Assembly (NCBI RefSeq): GCF_003589595.1
Contig: NW_020653719.1
Span: 1,315,616 to 1,379,615 of the forward strand
Reading direction: 5' to 3'
Source: Hyposmocoma kahamanoa
Lineage: Eukaryota; Arthropoda; Insecta; Lepidoptera; Cosmopterigidae
Length of the DNA: 64,000 bases
Below, one piece after another: positions 44,248 to 55,900 of the stretch. The notes beneath the pieces are model-generated. The model did no database searches. It worked only from the letters and a program-made list of their open reading frames with translations, and was not told where the DNA came from. The translations under genes and the position numbers were made by a program. The first letter of the stretch is position 1. The number at the start of each line of letters is the position of its first letter.

Positions 44248-44540
44248 AGTCACGGGACGAACAAGTCGTGTGCCTGGTGGTAAGCCATATGCCAGTCCAG
44301 AGCAGTGGCAGTGCCACTCAAACCTTTACATTGCAAAGATTTGAGAGGCACTGCAACTGTGCCCGTCACCTTGAGATATAAGTGACAAGTCCTATGTGCC
44401 CGCAATTTCTCCAGTACTATTACCCTTCAAAATCGGAACGCAAAAATGCTAACTTTACTGCTTGGCGGATAAATAGGTAAGGTGGCAGTACTTCCCTGGA
44501 CGAACTCTTTCTTAAGGTGCTCTACTGCTACTGCAAGTAA
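44248..44540 (+). repeat. Family A repeat, copy 8 (full length)
   Basis: Complete from GGGACGAACAAGTCGTG to GCTCTACTGCTACTG, retaining the long stem (GCAGTGCCACTC.. with ..GAGGCACTGC). Confidence 0.9.
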
Positions 44541-44574
44541 AACGCATTATGTTGCATTCGAAAGCGTAAACAAG

Positions 44575-44710
44575 AAAGAGGTTCTCAGTTCGATTGTGTG
44601 TATGTTACGCGATTAGTGATAGGCATTTGTGAACCAATTTTCATGATTCTTTTTCGTTGGAAAGAGGGTAACTCCCTATTAATGTCATTTATATTTTGAA
44701 GAAAATATGC
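44575..44710 (+). repeat. Repeat H, copy 2
   Basis: Shares GAGGTTCTCAGTTCGATTG, TGTGTATGTTACG and GATTCTTTTTCGTTGGAAA with the other H copies. Confidence 0.65.
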
Positions 44711-44714
44711 CACT

Positions 44715-45010
44715 TCTAAGGGCGCATTTATACGACACGAATTTCCTCGCGCTCACCCCGCGCGGCCGCCGCCCGGCGACCGTTCAGTTACCACGCCTTC
44801 ATGTATATTAATGACGAATCTGAATTCTAATTACTGCTTCTATTTAGCCGCCGCGCGGCGTCCGCGGGGTAGATTTCTTCAGAGGAATTTAAATGTTGAT
44901 GCCTAGTAAATAGAATTCAGATTCGTCATTAGTACATGACGGCGTGGTAACTGAGCGGTCGTCGCGCGGAGGCCGCGCGAAAACTTTCTCCTCGTGTAAC
45001 TGGGCGCGAA
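44715..45010. mobile_element. GC-rich foldback element
   Basis: Two arms of roughly 90 bp are inverted copies: CAGTTACCACGCC and ATGACGAATCTGAATTCTA on the left reappear inverted on the right, with CGCGCGGCC blocks outside them. Unusually GC-rich ends within AT-rich DNA. A single arm is found at 57905-58050. Confidence 0.8.
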
Positions 45011-46085
45011 TCCTGTTTGCGTACTCAATAAAACTTAGCAAACAGATGTAATTCCAATAAAAAAGCCTATAAGCAAATGTTTGATGTCGTTTTTTTTTAT
45101 AAAAATGTTATATTTATTGTAGATAGGTTTTTATTATTTGTTATACAACAGACAAATGAGCTTAAGAACATAAACCTAATTGGGTTTTACCGTACATCGT
45201 CATATCGTTGCACAAGTCTTAAATAAATACTAGTTGCTATGATATTGTGAGTTGTTTTTCTACTAGGTATATTTTTTATTATAATCGCGATGGTACTTTC
45301 AAAAATTTAAACGTGCAATTGAATAAAGAACTTGTCCGCGCAGTGGTGTGCGTGCGTTTAAGCATGAACTACTTAAAGCTACTGAATCAACAAAGGATTG
45401 AATTCCTGTGTGTGTAATTTAGTAATAATAATACGTAGTCTTAATACATTATGATGAATTAGGATGACCTGTGTTCAGTGCCAACGATTTTAAAGTACAC
45501 GTCTGCGATGTCTGTGATGTAGTGGCGTATGGGCGTAGCGTCAATTTTTGCCGTACGAGGTGGGCCATCCCGAAATTCGCTGCCACCTTCAATTTCACAT
45601 TTACAAAATTAGTTCGTTCGGACAGAACAAAATGAGTTAATTTTATAACTTTAATAATAAAATTAAAAATAACGGTAACAGTAGGACAGGTGATTTCCCA
45701 GTCTGGCGAATTGAAGCGATTCTGTGGCATATTAACAACTTATTAAGTGACTTTTCCTCCCCCCGCCTATTAAATTCATAAAGTGACAACGCGTCCATAT
45801 GAAAAAGAGGTCGTCTTTAAATTCAACTGTATGCCGCTTAAAATTAACAACGATTGAAAGTTGAAAGTATCAAGACTACATTGATGTCAAAAGTAACACC
45901 ACAGTATGATAAGATACGGTAATAACTACCGCCTATTCGGCGCGACTATGCAATATGTGAGTTTTTATAGTATTATACCTTACAAGTTACGATATTATAG
46001 TTGAAATTTCAATTTCGTTGCTACAAAAACAAAGCTGCCTATAATACTTCGGTCGGAGCGTATAGGGCTGTTTCATTATTATTTT
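45011..46085. other. Intergenic, nothing recognised
   Basis: Contains a minus-strand open frame at 45730-45449 without recognisable domain; left unassigned. Confidence 0.4.
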
Positions 46086-46089
46086 AGTT

Positions 46090-46500
46090 ATACGTAGGCT
46101 GTAAACATAATTATAAAAAATTTTGGTGTTCATAACAGTATTCTCGTGCTATATTGAAATAACCTTCGTTAAATGCAGTACTTACAATTGATATTTTTAT
46201 ATCAGGATCGCGGATCAGTATTTCGATTACGGGAGGGTTTCTGAAATAGAAATGAAATACTGAATAATTCTAGGCACTCTTGTTCAAAGAACCATAAAAA
46301 ACAATGAATATACATTTTTTTTTTACTTTTGACGTTATTTTTTAAGCACCGATTGAATGCTTAAATTCCATATACATATAAGAATGGCGCGTGTGACTAC
46401 CCCCGCCTAGCAACGCGAGTGCACAGCGAGATTACGCGAATGTGTGCGTCCGTATACGGCGCTCAGCGGGCGTGCATACATGCTGCTACGTTTATATGCA
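46090..46500 (+). repeat. Repeat J, copy 2
   Basis: Homologous to 40578-40860 (AACAGTATTCTCGTGCTAT, CGTTAAATGCAG, TCTTGTTCAAA, ATGGCGCGTGTGAC), same orientation. Confidence 0.65.
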
Positions 46501-46794
46501 ATTACACTACTTGTATTATCATCCTACAGTAACACTAGTATATAATGGTACCATTTCGGAATAGGTTGAATTTATTGCTACAAATCTCCTTTAAGTATTA
46601 TACTTAGTTCTTTTTTAATTAGAAAAAAGTTAACAAAGAAGCAGTGATGGGAAACCATTTTCTTCAGCCAATAAATTACAGCAAAGGAAAACGTAGTGAG
46701 ATGACAAATGATATTTACAAATGACACCCTCTAATATGTTATTATTTTACGAGTATAAAAATCTCAGCACAAATAACTAAAAAACCGACCTCAA

Positions 46795-47010
46795 AAGTCA
46801 TTCATCCCCTGGTTTGCCACCCTTAGAGGTGGAATATTTTCTTCAAATTTAAATGGAACCACTTCTGAGATATCCTCTTTCCAAAACAAAAATGAATCAT
46901 CAAAATCGCTTCACAAATGGCCGGAGTACACACGTACACAGTCTTACTTTAAAAGCAAACAGAATTGAGAACCTCTCCCTTTTTTTAAAGTCGGTTAAAA
47001 AGTGTCTATT
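46795..47010 (-). repeat. Repeat H, copy 3
   Basis: Inverted copy; the reverse complement starts AACCGACTTTAAAAAAAGGG and includes GAGGTTCTCAATTCTGTTTG. Confidence 0.6.
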
Positions 47011-48260
47011 CATGTTTGGAAGCTGTTTATTTAAATTTTTATTAATGCAGTTGCTCTAAGCGTGGTATTTTTCGTACTACAAATCGTGCCGAAAGTTGTA
47101 TTTGTCGCACTAGTGCTTTTTACTTTTCCATTTTTTTAATTTACTGTTGTTTCAAGTCTTAAACATAGAACTAAAGAGGTTGTATATTTATTTATATTTA
47201 TGTGCTTTGTGACGTAACTCATTCGTCATTAAAACTTATATTTACTTACAAACATCATAATTGTTTAAATTGCATAGGTGTTTTATAAACATTGGGTTAC
47301 CGGCAACAGTTGCCATTGTACTCTGAATTTTTATCAGACAAAGAAATAAAATCAGTTTTTTTTATTTTGTTTTATTTTACTTTCAATGTAGTAATGTACA
47401 ATTCGCAAATGTATTAAAAAACGTCGTTTGATACAAGTGCGGAATTGTCATTTTCACTTGTCTCGAGATACCTGGAGTCGTGAATAATGACTAACTTTCC
47501 GCACTTGTATTAAAAATAACTATTATAGTGCAAGTTTTTGAAATAAACAAAGATAATTTTTCATTTAATTTATAACAGTAAGTGCTACGATTAAAAAAAA
47601 GTAATAATTACGTAAAGGTAATAAATATTTTTGAGATTTTTGTATTACGTTATTTATTAAATTACTTAGCTTGCAAAATGACTGAATAAAATGGCGCCTG
47701 ATAAAAGATCCAAAATTTTCTTTTGTATAACGCTAAAAAAACAAAGTACGACCATATCTCAGAACAACAAACTATTGTAAATAATGTTATAAACTATAAT
47801 TATAGCAAGAAAACTGTAATGGAAAATTTATACATCCCGTATAGGTATGTTTTCTTCCTGCCATGAATCTAGTTGATGGTGGGTGTAAAAACGTTTGTAG
47901 GGGTTGTTTCTCCGATCGTTCCAGGTTCGTTAAAGGCACGCTTGCGACACCGATAGTGGGTATACATTTCAAGTAATAAGAGGAAGGGATTTTACTATAT
48001 ATTTATACCATATTTTAAGTCGTACTGTACACGGATCTAATCGAAAAACCCAAGTTCCAGTGCTAAGGAACTTTTATATATTTAAGTATATCTTCAAAAT
48101 TTAATGAATATTTTCGGGAAAAGCAGATGGGCTCAAAGTTGAGAAATTTATAAATCTGACCTAGATTTTGATTAAGCAAAGATAGCGAGTTTTTTCTCGA
48201 CTTTGCCCAAATTTTTTTCAAAGTTTGGAGAATTGCCTAATTTTTTTCGAATTTAGAAAA
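47011..48260. other. Intergenic, nothing recognised
   Basis: AT-rich; no gene or repeat shared with the window noticed. Confidence 0.4.
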
Positions 48261-48263
48261 CAG

Positions 48264-48475
48264 ACGATCTTGGTAGCTCAACGGTTTGCAATGTGGTCAC
48301 TGGATGCGGAGAACCTGGGTTCGATTCCCGGTAAGACCAATTTGAGAAATGAACGTTTTCTAAATTGGTACTGTATCTGAGTGTTCCGGTTATTGCCATG
48401 GAGTGAATTTCATTCCTCTGGTATTCATAGTACAGGTGGTTGGTGTTGTTATCTGGCAAATTATTATTATTAAAA
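48264..48475 (+). mobile_element. Family D tRNA-derived SINE
   Basis: tRNA-like head: GATCTTGGTAGCTCAACGG (box A), then GAGAACCTGGGTTCGATTCCC (box B), a body unlike families B and C, and a (TTA)n tail at 48464-48475. One copy only in this window. Confidence 0.8.
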
Positions 48476-49097
48476 AACGAACTTTGCCTAAATTTAACAA
48501 TTAAATTAAATTTTGTGTTTACTTAGTCATTTTATTTAACTAAGATAAATTCTTGCTTAAACTTAGGCCAAGTTTGTTTCGTAAATACTAAAAATTTGTT
48601 TATCTCACATCTTTGCTTAGTTAAAGTTTTTAGTGCAAGCTTTTGTCGTGAATCTGATTAGATATTTAATAAAATTAAATTAAAATAAAATATAAAAAAA
48701 CAACTTACGATGTTAATCGCCACAACCATTTTTAATATATTTCTGAAGCTTTATTCCGTTCACGAATTCCACTTTTTATGTCTATTTTAATCAAATTACT
48801 TTCCTTGTCGTTGTTATGATTTTATGTAATATTAAAATAAACACTCGAGTCTATGTCTTGCGCCGCGTAAGCTAGGTTTGCTCAGTCGCTAGCAACGTCG
48901 CTAACAAGCGCTCTGGCATCATACCTACCCGCATTTTTATTTTTGCTAGAACATATGAACATTATACCGTTATACATTCGTTATATTTTTACCTAACTAA
49001 GCGCAACAAAAAAAGGACTACAGACGGCTTTTCATATTCATAAATGCAAGAAATAAGTAACGAGTGAAGAATCGGGTCCCAAGTCTGCTAATTTTCC

Positions 49098-49312
49098 TTA
49101 CCTATTTCTGCCGCCAAGCAGCAACGTCAGCATTACTGCGTTCCGGTTTCGAAGAGTAAGGGTGCTGGTAAAATTACAGGCATATGGGACTTGTCAACTT
49201 ATGTGTCAGAATGAAGGGCGCACTGGCAGTGCCGCACAGATCCTTGTGCTCTTAAAGCTCTGAGTGGCACTGGCGCACACAGGCGCACGATATTTGTTCG
49301 TCCCGTTCCCTA
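49098..49312 (-). repeat. Family A repeat, copy 9
   Basis: Minus-strand copy lacking its outermost 3' part, joined within a few bp to the SINE at 49316-49535 in the same orientation. Confidence 0.88.
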
Positions 49313-49315
49313 ATA

Positions 49316-49535
49316 TTATTAAAATAATAACGCACACACACACTCAACATAGCCCCGCACTAGGGAAACCCTGTGTCGCGGGTGCCATGGACACACATAG
49401 ACAACCACAAATTACACCCAAACTCACGAGAGAAATAAATGTAAGCCATACAAACATTTCACCCGGCCCGGGAATCGAACCTGGGACCTCTGCGTGGCAG
49501 TGCGGCATGGTAACCGTTCGGCCACGGAGGCAGTT
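49316..49535 (-). mobile_element. Family B tRNA-derived SINE, copy 4 (best preserved)
   Basis: Reverse complement: GCCTCCGTGGCCGAACGGTT (box A), CCAGGTTCGATTCCCGGG (box B), body GTCCATGGCACCCGCGACAC, AGTGCGGGGCTATGTTG, then GTGTGTG and a (TTA)-type tail. Confidence 0.9.
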
Positions 49536-49907
49536 AAAAAAACTATCTACGTAAAAAAAAACTTCCGCTTGGATATTTTTGACTCAAGATTCAGAATATT
49601 TAAAGAAGTAGAACTCTTAATTACTTAACACTCACATAGGCATTCACCCAAACCCATTTCGTTTTTGTAATTAGTAAATTAGTGAGTATATTAATAAGTA
49701 AGGAAATTATTAGCCAATTGTGAACAGTAGATCTTTCTTGTTACTTTATAATGATGTGTCAACATAAGTAGGGTTCAAAAAAGTGCAGAACTTATATTAT
49801 ACTTAACTCTTATCAATGTAATTCGATTGTATCTGTTTTGTTACCCATATAATATATAAGTAAATAAACTGCATTGGGTTATTTTACAGGATTTATCACG
49901 GAGAGCG

Positions 49908-50260
49908 TGCAATTGGATTACACGATTTAATTCCCCCTTCCCCTTTTCATCAACGGGGGACTACACGTAGGCTTGGATTCCACCCCTATGTTGTGGATAT
50001 TCCACAGATTCGGACTAAGCGTTACTTTTTTTTTTTCGTTGGCTATGGAGTGGAATTCCCTGCCTGCAGACTTGTTACCTGAACGTTGCAGCTTGGACCT
50101 TTTTAAGGCGAGAGTGAATAGGCATTATTTAGTGTGCGACGTTGGAAGACCTCATCACTTTCCATCAGGCGCGATGGAAGTCAAATGCGCACTTACATTT
50201 GAATTGAAAAATCTGTTACCAGGTTCAAAAAAACAATAGAAAGAAATAAAGAAAATAATA
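49908..50260 (+). mobile_element. Non-LTR retrotransposon C-terminal end
   Basis: The open frame encodes FFFSLAMEWNSLPADLLPE, then LDLFKARVNRHYL and a short tail. W-N-x-L-P-x-x-x-x-P followed by F-K-x-x-V-(N/H)-R-H-Y is the standard C-terminus of many insect LINEs. An AATAAAGAAAATAA end follows. Not a host gene. Confidence 0.75.
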
Positions 50261-50432
50261 TTTATTCAGTAAAAGAGTTACAGCACAGTACTTAATAATA
50301 ACACTTTTTATGATTTAATAATAATAATAATAATATATTGTTCCTATTTATTGGACTAAAAAGCCATCAACCAATAAATACAATAAACTTTCGAGAATAT
50401 ATGGAAAAGGCTGTTGCTTGTACAGTCGTTGA

Positions 50433-50759
50433 CTAAAATAGATTTCTCTGAGCTGTAACCAGTAACGACCGACAATAAGCAAGTGCAAATTGCTTATAAC
50501 CTGTCTTTTTGAAGATGGAGTAAAATGACAGTTCATTGCTCAAAAGTGTTGCCCGCTTGGAGCAGTAACCTGATAAATATTCTATCGACTGAATATTGGT
50601 CGCTCTTATGTAATAAATAGCCGAACTTGTTACATTTGAAGCATCATCGGTGCATATGTCCACAGGAACAGGTACATTTGAATTGTCAATTTTTGTAAGT
50701 TCATACTTACATACACTGCGTTTAGAACTATGACTTTTAAAAATACAAAGAGGAGACAT
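50433..50759 (-). CDS. Open segment of uncertain status in the REJ gene's 3' flank
   Basis: 108-codon frame on the minus strand with KSHSSKRSVCKYELTK, VPVPVDICTDDAS and SSAIYYIRATN. It has four Cys and looks moderately coding-like. It lies where further exons of the polycystin-like gene would be expected, but I find no acceptor that fits phase 0 from exon 52755-52907, and no domain is recognised. It may be chance. Confidence 0.2.
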   Translation of the reverse strand: MSPLCIFKSHSSKRSVCKYELTKIDNSNVPVPVDICTDDASNVTSSAIYYIRATNIQSIEYLSGYCSKRATLLSNELSFYSIFKKTGYKQFALAYCRSLLVTAQRNLF

Positions 50760-50885
50760 GTTTTAAAGTTTTTAATTTTAATTCTATATAGATAATCAAA
50801 TTCGCCTGTTCTTTTTAAAATGTATATGAGTAAAAATTTATTTCGTACCTTCGTACAAATTTATTACTAGTGAGTAATTAAAATG

Positions 50886-51062
50886 GTCTGGTTAAATTAC
50901 AAGCACATGGAACTTGTCAATTTATGTCTCAGGGTGGCGTTCGCAGTGGAAGTGCCCCTTAGATCTTTGCGATTTGGTGTTCTGAGTGGCACTCTAATTG
51001 TTATGGACAGGCGTGTCGCTTACTACCAGGCGCACGACTTGTTCGTCCCGTCACCTGGTATT
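50886..51062 (-). repeat. Family A repeat, copy 10 (truncated)
   Basis: Contains the 5' 180 bp of the family in minus orientation, ending CTTGTTCGTCCCGTCACCTGG. Confidence 0.85.
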
Positions 51063-51069
51063 ATAACAA

Positions 51070-51720
51070 AAAAGTAGGGCAACTGTCAAAATAAGATTAA
51101 AGAAGAAAATAATGCAGTAGTCATTAGAAAGTCGTAATATTTACAAATCTGATATTTTTGGTAAAATTTTTACTTTCTGTCAAAATCTATCGTTAAACTG
51201 TCGGCAACAACTACATGCCTATTTAAAATTTTATGATAATTTGTAACCTTGCAAATGTTATGTTACTCCGTCTTCCAAAAAGACAGACGTACGAGTGAGA
51301 GTGGTATCTTATTATGTTATATTCCGAGTGCGGATTTGTGAAATACATAATACATAAAACTTATTAATAAATAATTAGACTAAGTGACTTAAATACATTA
51401 TGTAACAAAAATCATATAATAGTGTTCGCTGTGCTTTTAAGGAATACGTCATCCACTCAGCTTATTGTCGTTCCACTGAAAGTGCTACGAAGTTGGTTTT
51501 CAATAGACCCGATAACAGCATACAGTATTTTACTAAATAGGTATATTCGAGTGCAATGAATTTGTAAACGTTCACATATTTTCGATGATGTGTAAATATA
51601 AGATATTACAAACATAAGTACCTCGTGTTGTGTTCAAAAATATGTGATCAAAAAGGTACTTATACTTTTATTTCAGAGAATAGTAAACAAACTACAATCA
51701 GTGAAAAATATACACTCCTG
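51070..51720. other. No gene seen
   Basis: AT-rich sequence with no repeat match noticed. Confidence 0.4.
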
Positions 51721-51721
51721 G

Positions 51722-51990
51722 TGTCTTTTTAACTGACTTCATAAAAAGGAGAAGTTTCTCAATTCGATTTTCTTTTTTGTTTATTTTTTATTTTTGTGTT
51801 TGTGTTACGCGATTACTCCGACACTTGTGAGCTGATTGCGATGATTCTTTATTGTGGGAAAGTCGTCTCATTCAAATTTAAAGAAAATACTACCTCTAAG
51901 GGTGACAAATTGGGCAATGAACCCGGTTCATTGGATTTCACCCACTTTCCGCTAACCGATTTCAATAAAACTTGGCAAATAGATTTTTTT
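51722..51990 (+). repeat. Repeat H, copy 4 (longest)
   Basis: Starts TTTAACTGACTTCATAAAAA and ends AATAAAACTTGGCAAATAG, immediately before a family A copy. Confidence 0.65.
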
Positions 51991-51999
51991 TACAATGCC

Positions 52000-52296
52000 A
52001 AGCGACGGAACGAACAATTCGTGCTTGCCACCAGGCGGTAATAAGCGACACGCTATCATAACAATTGCTGTGTCACTTAGAGCTTTTAATCGTAAAGGTC
52101 TGAGGGGCACTGCTACTGCGCTCGTCATCCTGAGACACAAGTTGACAAGTCCCATGTGCCTGTAATTTCACCAGCACCCTCAATCCTTTAGAACCGGAAC
52201 GCAGTAATGCTAACATTACTGCTTAGCGGTAGAAATAGATAAGATGGCAGTACTTTCCTGGGCGAACTCTTGCACAAGGAGCTCTACTGCCACTAT
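52000..52296 (+). repeat. Family A repeat, copy 11 (full length)
   Basis: Intact stem CAGTAATGCTAACATTACTG at 52201-52220 and full 3' end (GGAGCTCTACTGCC). Confidence 0.9.
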
Positions 52297-52607
52297 AATA
52301 ATTGATGTAATTCCACAAATTATGAGGTCGTTTTTTTTTTATAAAAAAGTTGTAATAATATTAGTATATTCATACTTTCGTAAATATTTGTACTATGCAT
52401 TTTCATTAAAATGTATACAATTTAGTTAGGATTGTGATTTAACAGAATTAAATAACCATTTTTAAAACTACGGAATTTCACAGATTCTATTTTCAAATTT
52501 TCAAAGTTTAGTTGCAATATAGAAGTATAGTGTGTACTTACATATACAAGCGCCAGCTGTTTATTTTTTGTGTGTATTTTGCTAACTCGGGCGGCAAAAA
52601 CATCAAT

Positions 52608-52613
52608 TTTATT
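52608..52613 (-). terminator. Candidate poly(A) signal of the REJ gene
   Basis: AATAAA on the minus strand about 135 nt after the in-frame TGA at 52746-52748. Supports, but does not prove, that the transcript ends here. Confidence 0.35.
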
Positions 52614-52754
52614 TAGTTAAACTAACCTCAAATAATTACCAAGTCATGCGCAATTATTTCAATATTACTCATTTAGGTATAACCCATAAAAGTATATACA
52701 GCCATACACGATATGGCATGCGTCTCGTTACTCAATATATCAATTTCACTGTAC

Positions 52755-52907
52755 CAATGCACTAATGTCAAAGCCGTGGCTATCTAACCACGCCAATAAA
52801 GTCGAATATTCATCATAGTTCCTTCTGAGACAGTCTTCACTAATGTTTGTCAAAGCTTCCAGGATAGATGTGATGAATTTTGAAAGAATATCAGATTGAT
52901 TTGTTAC
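52755..52907 (-). CDS. REJ gene exon d (end of REJ module)
   Basis: 153 nt, VTNQSDILSKFITSILEAL, then NISEDCLRRNYDEYSTLLAW and LDSHGFDISAL. Strong acceptor (cttgttccag). The 3' boundary is uncertain: open reading continues Val-Gln-stop. Confidence 0.72.
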
Positions 52908-55900
52908 CTGGAACAAGATAATTCAAATTTCACACAATAAGCAGCATTTTACTCAACTTTTTTAATCCCCGACTCGAAAATAGGGGAGTTATGAATTTGA
53001 AGTCTTAGTTTGTGTATCTGTTCGTGGCGTCGTAGCTCTCAAACAGAAGGACTAATCTCAAGGCGGCCTTTTTATTATATTATTTGTTTAACTATTATTT
53101 TATTCATCATCAGAAATACCTTTATTGAAAAGTATCGAAATTAAAACATAATGTATTTTTTAAAGTTTTAGGATAAAACTAAAACGGTTCACAATTAAAA
53201 ATGTAACATCTTAACATAAATGAAATGAAAATTATAAAAATAAACACGAAATTTTCAAGAACGCAAAATTTAACTCTAACAAACCTGAATTAATACGAAT
53301 TAAAACAAATACATAATAACAATAATAACAAAATATATATTTGTTCTTTCACAAAAAACACGAAATATAAATACAGGTTGATTGATAATGGTGCTGCGAT
53401 CCGGATTAAGAATATTCGCGCAAGGAGTTACTTTTGATTCCTACACTAGGCATAGTCTGTCCTGTAGGCGTGGATGCCTGTAGGCAACCAAATTTACAGA
53501 TAATTAAATTACGTAAGGCAAAATTGTCTGTAGAAACAATGAGTATACAAAATAAAGGAAAACAAAGACAGCTGGCAAATTTTTTACTTTCGAATTCGAT
53601 CTAAAATAAAAAATTACCTTCGCAACTGTGACAATGTCATTGAAAAAAATTACATGCCAGGTTACTCACTTATAGTTACAGGTAGACACTTACCATATAA
53701 GTAATCACCGCGGCCATGACGTCATTGTTAAAGTACATCATTTCGCATCGTCGCAGGAGGCCCCTGACGTCATCAAGGAATGTGCCCATGGCAGCTCCGT
53801 CTCCCGGGGAGAGTTGTATCTTAAATGGAACTCCAGTTGAACATGCACCCAGGATATCACATACTTCTGCCCATAGCTCCGTGCCACCATCTATAAAAAA
53901 AATCTACATAGAAACAGACTAGAGTGAAGAGTCTTGAAGGCAACATTGAAAAACTGTAATCGTTTTTCGATGAAAGATAGATATATAATTTTGTAGACTT
54001 CTATGCATATAAGTTTCGAAGCAGTAGAGCTCCTTGTGAAGGACTACGTCCAGGGTAGTACTGCCACCTTACCTATTTCTGCCGCCAAGCACTTATATTA
54101 GCATTACTGTGTTCTGGTTTTGAAGGGTAAGGGTGCTGGTGAAATTACAGGACGTGGGCGCAGTGGTATTGCCCCTCTGATCTTTACAATTTATAGCTCT
54201 GAGTGGCACTGTAACAGTTGTCGACAGGCATGTAGCTTACTGCTAGACTTTAGTTCGTCCCGTCACTTGATGTTATAAAAATAAAAAAGTTACGACTAGA
54301 TATATACTTATATATGTAATTTATTCGAGTTGATTATATTATCATTAATTACAAGTTCCTCATCACGATATGAGGTCATTTTATTTTCCCAAAATCCCCA
54401 GTAGTGTAACCGTTCCTAAATGGGGAAAATAAAATAAATAAATAATAAAATTATTTCACCCCACAAATTATGGCTACAAAATTTTTGTCACAATAAATCA
54501 GGTTTTATTAAGGGTAAAATCTGCAGGAGACTGGAATCCAAAGTAGATCAAGAGGTCTGAATCTAAGATTCTCGGTTCTCCTTGCACTATTACGTTTACA
54601 CCAAATTTGACAGAGATGTTAATATAAATATTTTAAGCTATATTATAAAGAGGCAACAAAGTACAAGCGTTTAGAAAACTTAAAAAGAAGTTGGGTATTC
54701 ATGTATGTTTTTTATAATACTTAGTGACGGGAAAAACAAGTTGTGCGCCTAGTGGTAAGCGACCTGTCCATAGCAGTGCCACTCAGAGCTTTAAATCACA
54801 AAGATCCGAGGGGCACTGCCACTGCGCTCGAAATCCGAGATATAAGTTGACAAGTCCCATGTGCCTGTAATATCACCAGCACTCCTTACCCTTCGAAACC
54901 AGAAGCCAGTAATGCTCACATTAGATACTGCTTGGCGGCAGAAATAGGTAAGGTGGCAGTACTTCCCTGGACGAACTCTTTCACAAGAAGCTCTACTGCT
55001 ACTACAAGTGTGGGAGAGTGTATGAGAAAACTCATGTATTTTCAGAACTCCACCTTAAAATAAATTTTTTGTCTATATAAGTAATTGAAATATAAAATAA
55101 AAAGGACTCATATCGCAGTAAGAAACCTGTAATTAGTTATAATCATTTTGTGAATAACCACAAACTTGCAACTTATTCAAAGTTGATAACTTATTGGTAA
55201 TCAATAAGTTGCTTTCATCGTTTCTGCGTTCTAAACTTACGTACGTATTAAGGAAATCTGTTATTAAGTTAAAATAAACATTATACATCGTAACTGAAAG
55301 AAACAATTTTTCGGGATCTCTCATTGCGTCTATTTATATATAACAAACCCAGCGTTTTAGGCTCTTTAAACGTTACATTTTCACGGCTATCTGAATTCGA
55401 AACGTTGGTTTGATTAAAAAAAAGTAAACAAGGATGCAGATTCGAAGAAATACTTTTATTTCCAATGAATAGTAAGCTCGAAAAACTAACAACATGATAC
55501 ATCTCGTAAATTGTTATACTAAAGGAAACGTGTTATTTTATCAAAGGAAAAGAAAAAGTGTCGCATATTAGATGACATATATTCTTTTAAGCGCTATTTT
55601 GTCTCCATAAGAGACCTTGTAAAGGATAGAAAACAAACCCATAAAAAAGCGTTAAGGCGAGGTATTTCAACGCGAGTCTACATTTGAGTAGGTGAGGTGT
55701 GGGGGCTGCCCCTCGCATCCCGCAACCCGAGTGTTGAAAATTAATATGAATAAAATAAAAGCAGGCGGATGAAATTTGACACGGATTCGACATCGACAAG
55801 CGCACGATGGCGACCGACGGCACCGGCAGACGGACGGCGTTTATAAACCGCATTTTTTATTTATAGCATTTAGCAGTTTCTCTGTAGTATTTAAAGAGAA

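Noticed and set aside
45449..45730. 93-codon minus-strand open frame
   Set aside because: No splice sites fitting the neighbouring genes, no recognised domain; left as unassigned.
48264..48345. Possible tRNA genes (also at 24249, 27193, 36283, 49460)
   Set aside because: They have box A and box B but also repeat bodies and (TTA)n or fixed tails, recur as families and do not fold into full cloverleaves by eye; they are SINE heads.
49973..50239. Plus-strand frame as a host gene
   Set aside because: It carries the WNSLP...FKARVNRHY end of non-LTR retrotransposons.
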